Positions 31,797-33,721 of a DNA stretch of 33,721 nucleotides are shown here, in pieces (the stretch's first letter is position 1; every line of letters begins with the position of its first letter). Origin of the DNA: an uncultured Treponema sp. (GTDB lineage: Bacteria; Spirochaetota; Spirochaetia; Treponematales; Treponemataceae). The DNA is taken from the NCBI GenBank assembly GCA_937877535.1, contig CALFJF010000068.1:1-33721 (forward strand), read 5' to 3'. The notes beneath the pieces are model-generated. The model made no database searches. It saw only the letters and a program-made list of their open reading frames with translations, and was not told the DNA's origin. The position numbers and the translations under genes are program-made.

Positions 31797-33062
31797 ATGA
31801 GTTCTAATTTTCCATTGAGCCACGACGAATTGAAAAAATTGGTCATGACGCATCCCACGCCGTTCTACATCTACGACGAGAAGGCAATCCGCGAGAACAT
31901 GAGGCGGTTCTCAAAGGCGTTCTCGATTTTCCCCGAGTTCAGGGAGTATTTTGCGGTGAAGGCGTGCCCGAACCCGTACATATTGAAGATTCTTGCCGAG
32001 GAGGGCTGCGGGGCGGACTGCTCAAGCCTTCCTGAGCTCATGCTCTCGAAGATGGTGGGCTTGAGTGGCGACCTCGTGATGTTCACGTCGAACGAGACCC
32101 CGGCGGAGGAGTACCGCTACGCGGCGGCGGAGGACGACATCATAAACCTCGACGACATCACGCACATAGACTTTTTGAAGGAATCCTTGGGAAAACTTCC
32201 CGAGACCATCTGCTTCCGCTACAACCCGGGGCAGTCGAAGCACGGCTGCAACTCCATCATCGGGAACCCCGAGGAGGCGAAGTACGGCTGCACGCGCGAG
32301 CAGCTCCTTGAGGCGTACAAGACCTGCAAGGAAAACGGCGTGAGGCGGTTCGGACTCCACACGATGGTCGCCTCCAACGAGCTCAACCCCGACTTCTTCG
32401 TCGACACGGCGAGGCTCGTCTTCGACCTCGCGCTTGAGATAAAGGAGAAGTGCGGCGTTGAAATCAGCTTTGTGGACTTGGGCGGCGGCATCGGAATCCC
32501 GTACAGGCCGGGGCAGAAGGCGGTCGATTTGGAGTACGTCGCCCGCGAAATACACAAACTGTACGAGGAGAAAATCGTTCCCGCGGGGCTCGACCCCATG
32601 CGCATCTGCTTCGAGTGCGGCAGACCGATTACGGGGCCGTACGGCTGGCTCGTCACGCGGGCAATCCACGAGAAGCACATCTACCGCGAGTACATCGGCG
32701 TGGATGCGAGCATGGCCGACCTGATGCGTCCCGGAATGTACGGCGCGTACCACGAGGTGACGGTCTCGGGCAAGGAGGACGCGCCGAAGGACCGCGTGTA
32801 CGACGTGGTGGGAAGCCTCTGCGAGAACTGCGACAAGTTCGCCGTGCAGCGTCCGCTCCCCAAAATCGAGCGGGGCGACCTCCTCGTCATCCACGACGCG
32901 GGGGCGCACGGGCGGGCGATGGGCTTCAACTACAACGGAAAGCTCCGCGCGGGCGAGCTTCTTTTGCGCGAGGACGGCGAGGTCGTGCAGATTCGGCGGC
33001 GCGAGACGGTTGACGACCTGTTCGCCACGCTCGACCTTGACGGGGTGAAGGAGTTCAGGTGA
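31797..33062 (+). CDS. lysA: Diaminopimelate decarboxylase
   Basis: A 421-residue fold-type III PLP decarboxylase that converts meso-diaminopimelate to lysine. The PLP Lys55 is in EYFAVKACPNP. HTMVASNE, the glycine loop VDLGGGIGIPY, ECGRPITGPYG, and LCENCDKFA (position of the conserved Cys-Glu-x-x-Asp) support LysA over alanine racemase. Ornithine/arginine decarboxylases of the same fold are an alternative. AGGAGG precedes the ATG. Third codon positions are almost all G or C, unlike the AT-leaning genes nearby, suggesting transfer. Its 3' end overlaps the GTG of the methyltransferase gene (GTGA). Confidence 0.9.
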   Translation: MSSNFPLSHDELKKLVMTHPTPFYIYDEKAIRENMRRFSKAFSIFPEFREYFAVKACPNPYILKILAEEGCGADCSSLPELMLSKMVGLSGDLVMFTSNETPAEEYRYAAAEDDIINLDDITHIDFLKESLGKLPETICFRYNPGQSKHGCNSIIGNPEEAKYGCTREQLLEAYKTCKENGVRRFGLHTMVASNELNPDFFVDTARLVFDLALEIKEKCGVEISFVDLGGGIGIPYRPGQKAVDLEYVAREIHKLYEEKIVPAGLDPMRICFECGRPITGPYGWLVTRAIHEKHIYREYIGVDASMADLMRPGMYGAYHEVTVSGKEDAPKDRVYDVVGSLCENCDKFAVQRPLPKIERGDLLVIHDAGAHGRAMGFNYNGKLRAGELLLREDGEVVQIRRRETVDDLFATLDLDGVKEFR

Positions 33063-33721
33063 AAACCCACACGGAACAGCAGAAAGCGGTCGCCGACTTT
33101 GCCGCGTTTTGGGCGGACAAGGGAGACGAGAAGCAGCACTCGCAGAAGTTTTGGATTGGATTGTTGAGGAGCGTTTGCGCTTGCGTCGCGCCGGAGCGGG
33201 TCATCGACTTTGAGGAGCGCGTCAAAATCGGCGCGACAAAGTACATCGACGGCTACATTGCGGAAACAAAAACAATCATCGAGCAAAAGGGCGCGAAGAT
33301 TGACCTTGACGCAAAGGAGAAGCAGAGCGACGGCGCGGAGCTTACGCCGTTTGAGCAAGCGAAGCGGTACAATGACAATCTGCCGTTGTCGCGGAAAGCG
33401 CGCTGGATTGTAGTTTCAAACTTCCGCGAAATCCGCATTCACGACATGGAGAAAGCAGAACCAGCGAAAGACTTTGAGCGCGTTTTGCTCGCGGATTTGC
33501 CGCACGAGTATTACCGCTTGCAGTTTCTCGTGGACACACACAACGAGAATATTCGGCGCGAAGAGGAATTGTCGATTCAGGCGGGAAAACTCGTGGGAAA
33601 ATTGTACGACGCGATTTCGCCAGAATACATCCGTCAGTCCGAGACGACTTGTCATTCCGAGACGACTTGTCATTCCGAACTCGTTTCGGAATCTCAGCCC
33701 CTGAAACAAGTTCAGGGTGAC
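33059..33721 (+). CDS. MmeI-like type II restriction/DNA methyltransferase, N-terminal part, runs off the window
   Basis: Open reading frame of at least 221 codons, no stop before the window end. GTG start overlaps the lysA stop (GTGA). Residues 1-150 match the N-terminal nuclease-like domain of MmeI-type enzymes: FAAFWADKGDEKQHSQKFW opens it, followed by VIDFEERVKI. A DGYIAETKTIIEQKG segment provides D-x10-E-x-K, the probable PD-(D/E)xK core. KQSDGAELTPFEQAKRYNDN and ARWIVVSNFREIRIHDM are family hallmarks. LPHEYYRLQFLVDTHNENIRRE begins the helicase-spacer region, and IQAGKLVGKLYDAI is typical. From residue about 193 the frame enters dispersed-repeat DNA (ETTCHSETTCHSELVSES), not family sequence. 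It may be broken or carry an in-frame insertion. Confidence 0.78.
   Translation, partial: MKTHTEQQKAVADFAAFWADKGDEKQHSQKFWIGLLRSVCACVAPERVIDFEERVKIGATKYIDGYIAETKTIIEQKGAKIDLDAKEKQSDGAELTPFEQAKRYNDNLPLSRKARWIVVSNFREIRIHDMEKAEPAKDFERVLLADLPHEYYRLQFLVDTHNENIRREEELSIQAGKLVGKLYDAISPEYIRQSETTCHSETTCHSELVSESQPLKQVQGD
33641..33721. repeat. Dispersed palindromic repeat inserted in the methyltransferase reading frame
   Basis: GAGACGACTTGTCATTCC is present twice in tandem (33641-33658 and 33659-33676; 18 bp, six codons). It is followed by palindromes TTCCGAA...TTCGGAA (33674-33692) and CCCTGAA...TTCAGGG (33699-33717) plus TGAC. A degenerate copy of the last block occurs at 13254-13279. The element may continue beyond the window. 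Confidence 0.85.

Noticed and set aside
32022..32909. Long antisense ORF over lysA
   Set aside because: Caused by the high GC3 of lysA, which removes stop codons on the complementary strand.

Overview
The window looks like chromosomal DNA from a spirochaete of the genus Treponema, probably a host-associated (gut, rumen or oral) species. The basis is overall gene content: Cys-anchored lipoproteins with loose spirochaetal lipoboxes, a DUF3943 membrane protein, a PilZ protein, a DUF115 protein, and the ispE-spoVG-rplY cluster. Most genes have a moderate-GC, T/A-ending codon style. lysA, and less strongly asd, dapA and the downstream nucleotidyltransferase, are richer in G/C-ending codons. No species-level claim can be made from the sequence alone.

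Layout. 1-4919 (+): an envelope group made of a WD40/beta-barrel-like secreted protein, a small lipoprotein and a large surface-type lipoprotein ending in a G9 tract. 4962-9232: fruK (-), then ispE-spoVG-rplY (+), then tilS (-), bounded by strong hairpin terminators. 9407-15093 (+): a secreted TPR/calcium-loop protein, an HtrA-like lipoprotein protease with PDZ domain, and lepA. 15074-19946 (-): thrC, a SurA/PpiD-like foldase with two parvulin-like units, and a DUF115 protein whose 3' end overlaps lepA by 20 bp. 20174-23934 (-): a DUF3943 protein and the pair dapA-asd. 24135-27101: a sugar-nucleotidyltransferase-like protein (+) convergent with a vWA protein-deoD operon (-). 27197-31613 (+): an unknown conserved-looking protein, rpsU, a phosphodiester glycosidase lipoprotein, a PilZ protein and a TPR protein. 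31797-33721 (+): lysA, then the N-terminal part of an MmeI-like restriction/methyltransferase that runs off the window.

Functionally the window joins envelope biogenesis (lipoproteins, foldase, protease), translation (L25, S21, LepA, TilS), isoprenoid synthesis (IspE) and aspartate-family amino-acid synthesis (Asd, DapA, LysA, ThrC).

The most unusual signals are not protein families. (1) At least six genes lack a Shine-Dalgarno and instead carry a sigma70-type -10 box exactly 7-8 nt before the ATG, which predicts leaderless mRNAs. (2) A 146-bp MITE-like element with 24-bp inverted ends and an 8-bp target duplication sits between the TPR gene and lysA. (3) A palindromic repeat family (GGTGGTT...AACCACC) has three copies, all next to aspartate-family biosynthetic genes. 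(4) Another repeat family lies in frame inside the restriction/methyltransferase gene. (5) Two poly-G tracts, one between ribosome binding site and start codon, look like phase-variation candidates. (6) A tRNA T-arm-like relic lies between spoVG and rplY. No gap between genes exceeds 300 bases. No complete tRNA, rRNA, CRISPR array or transposase gene was seen.
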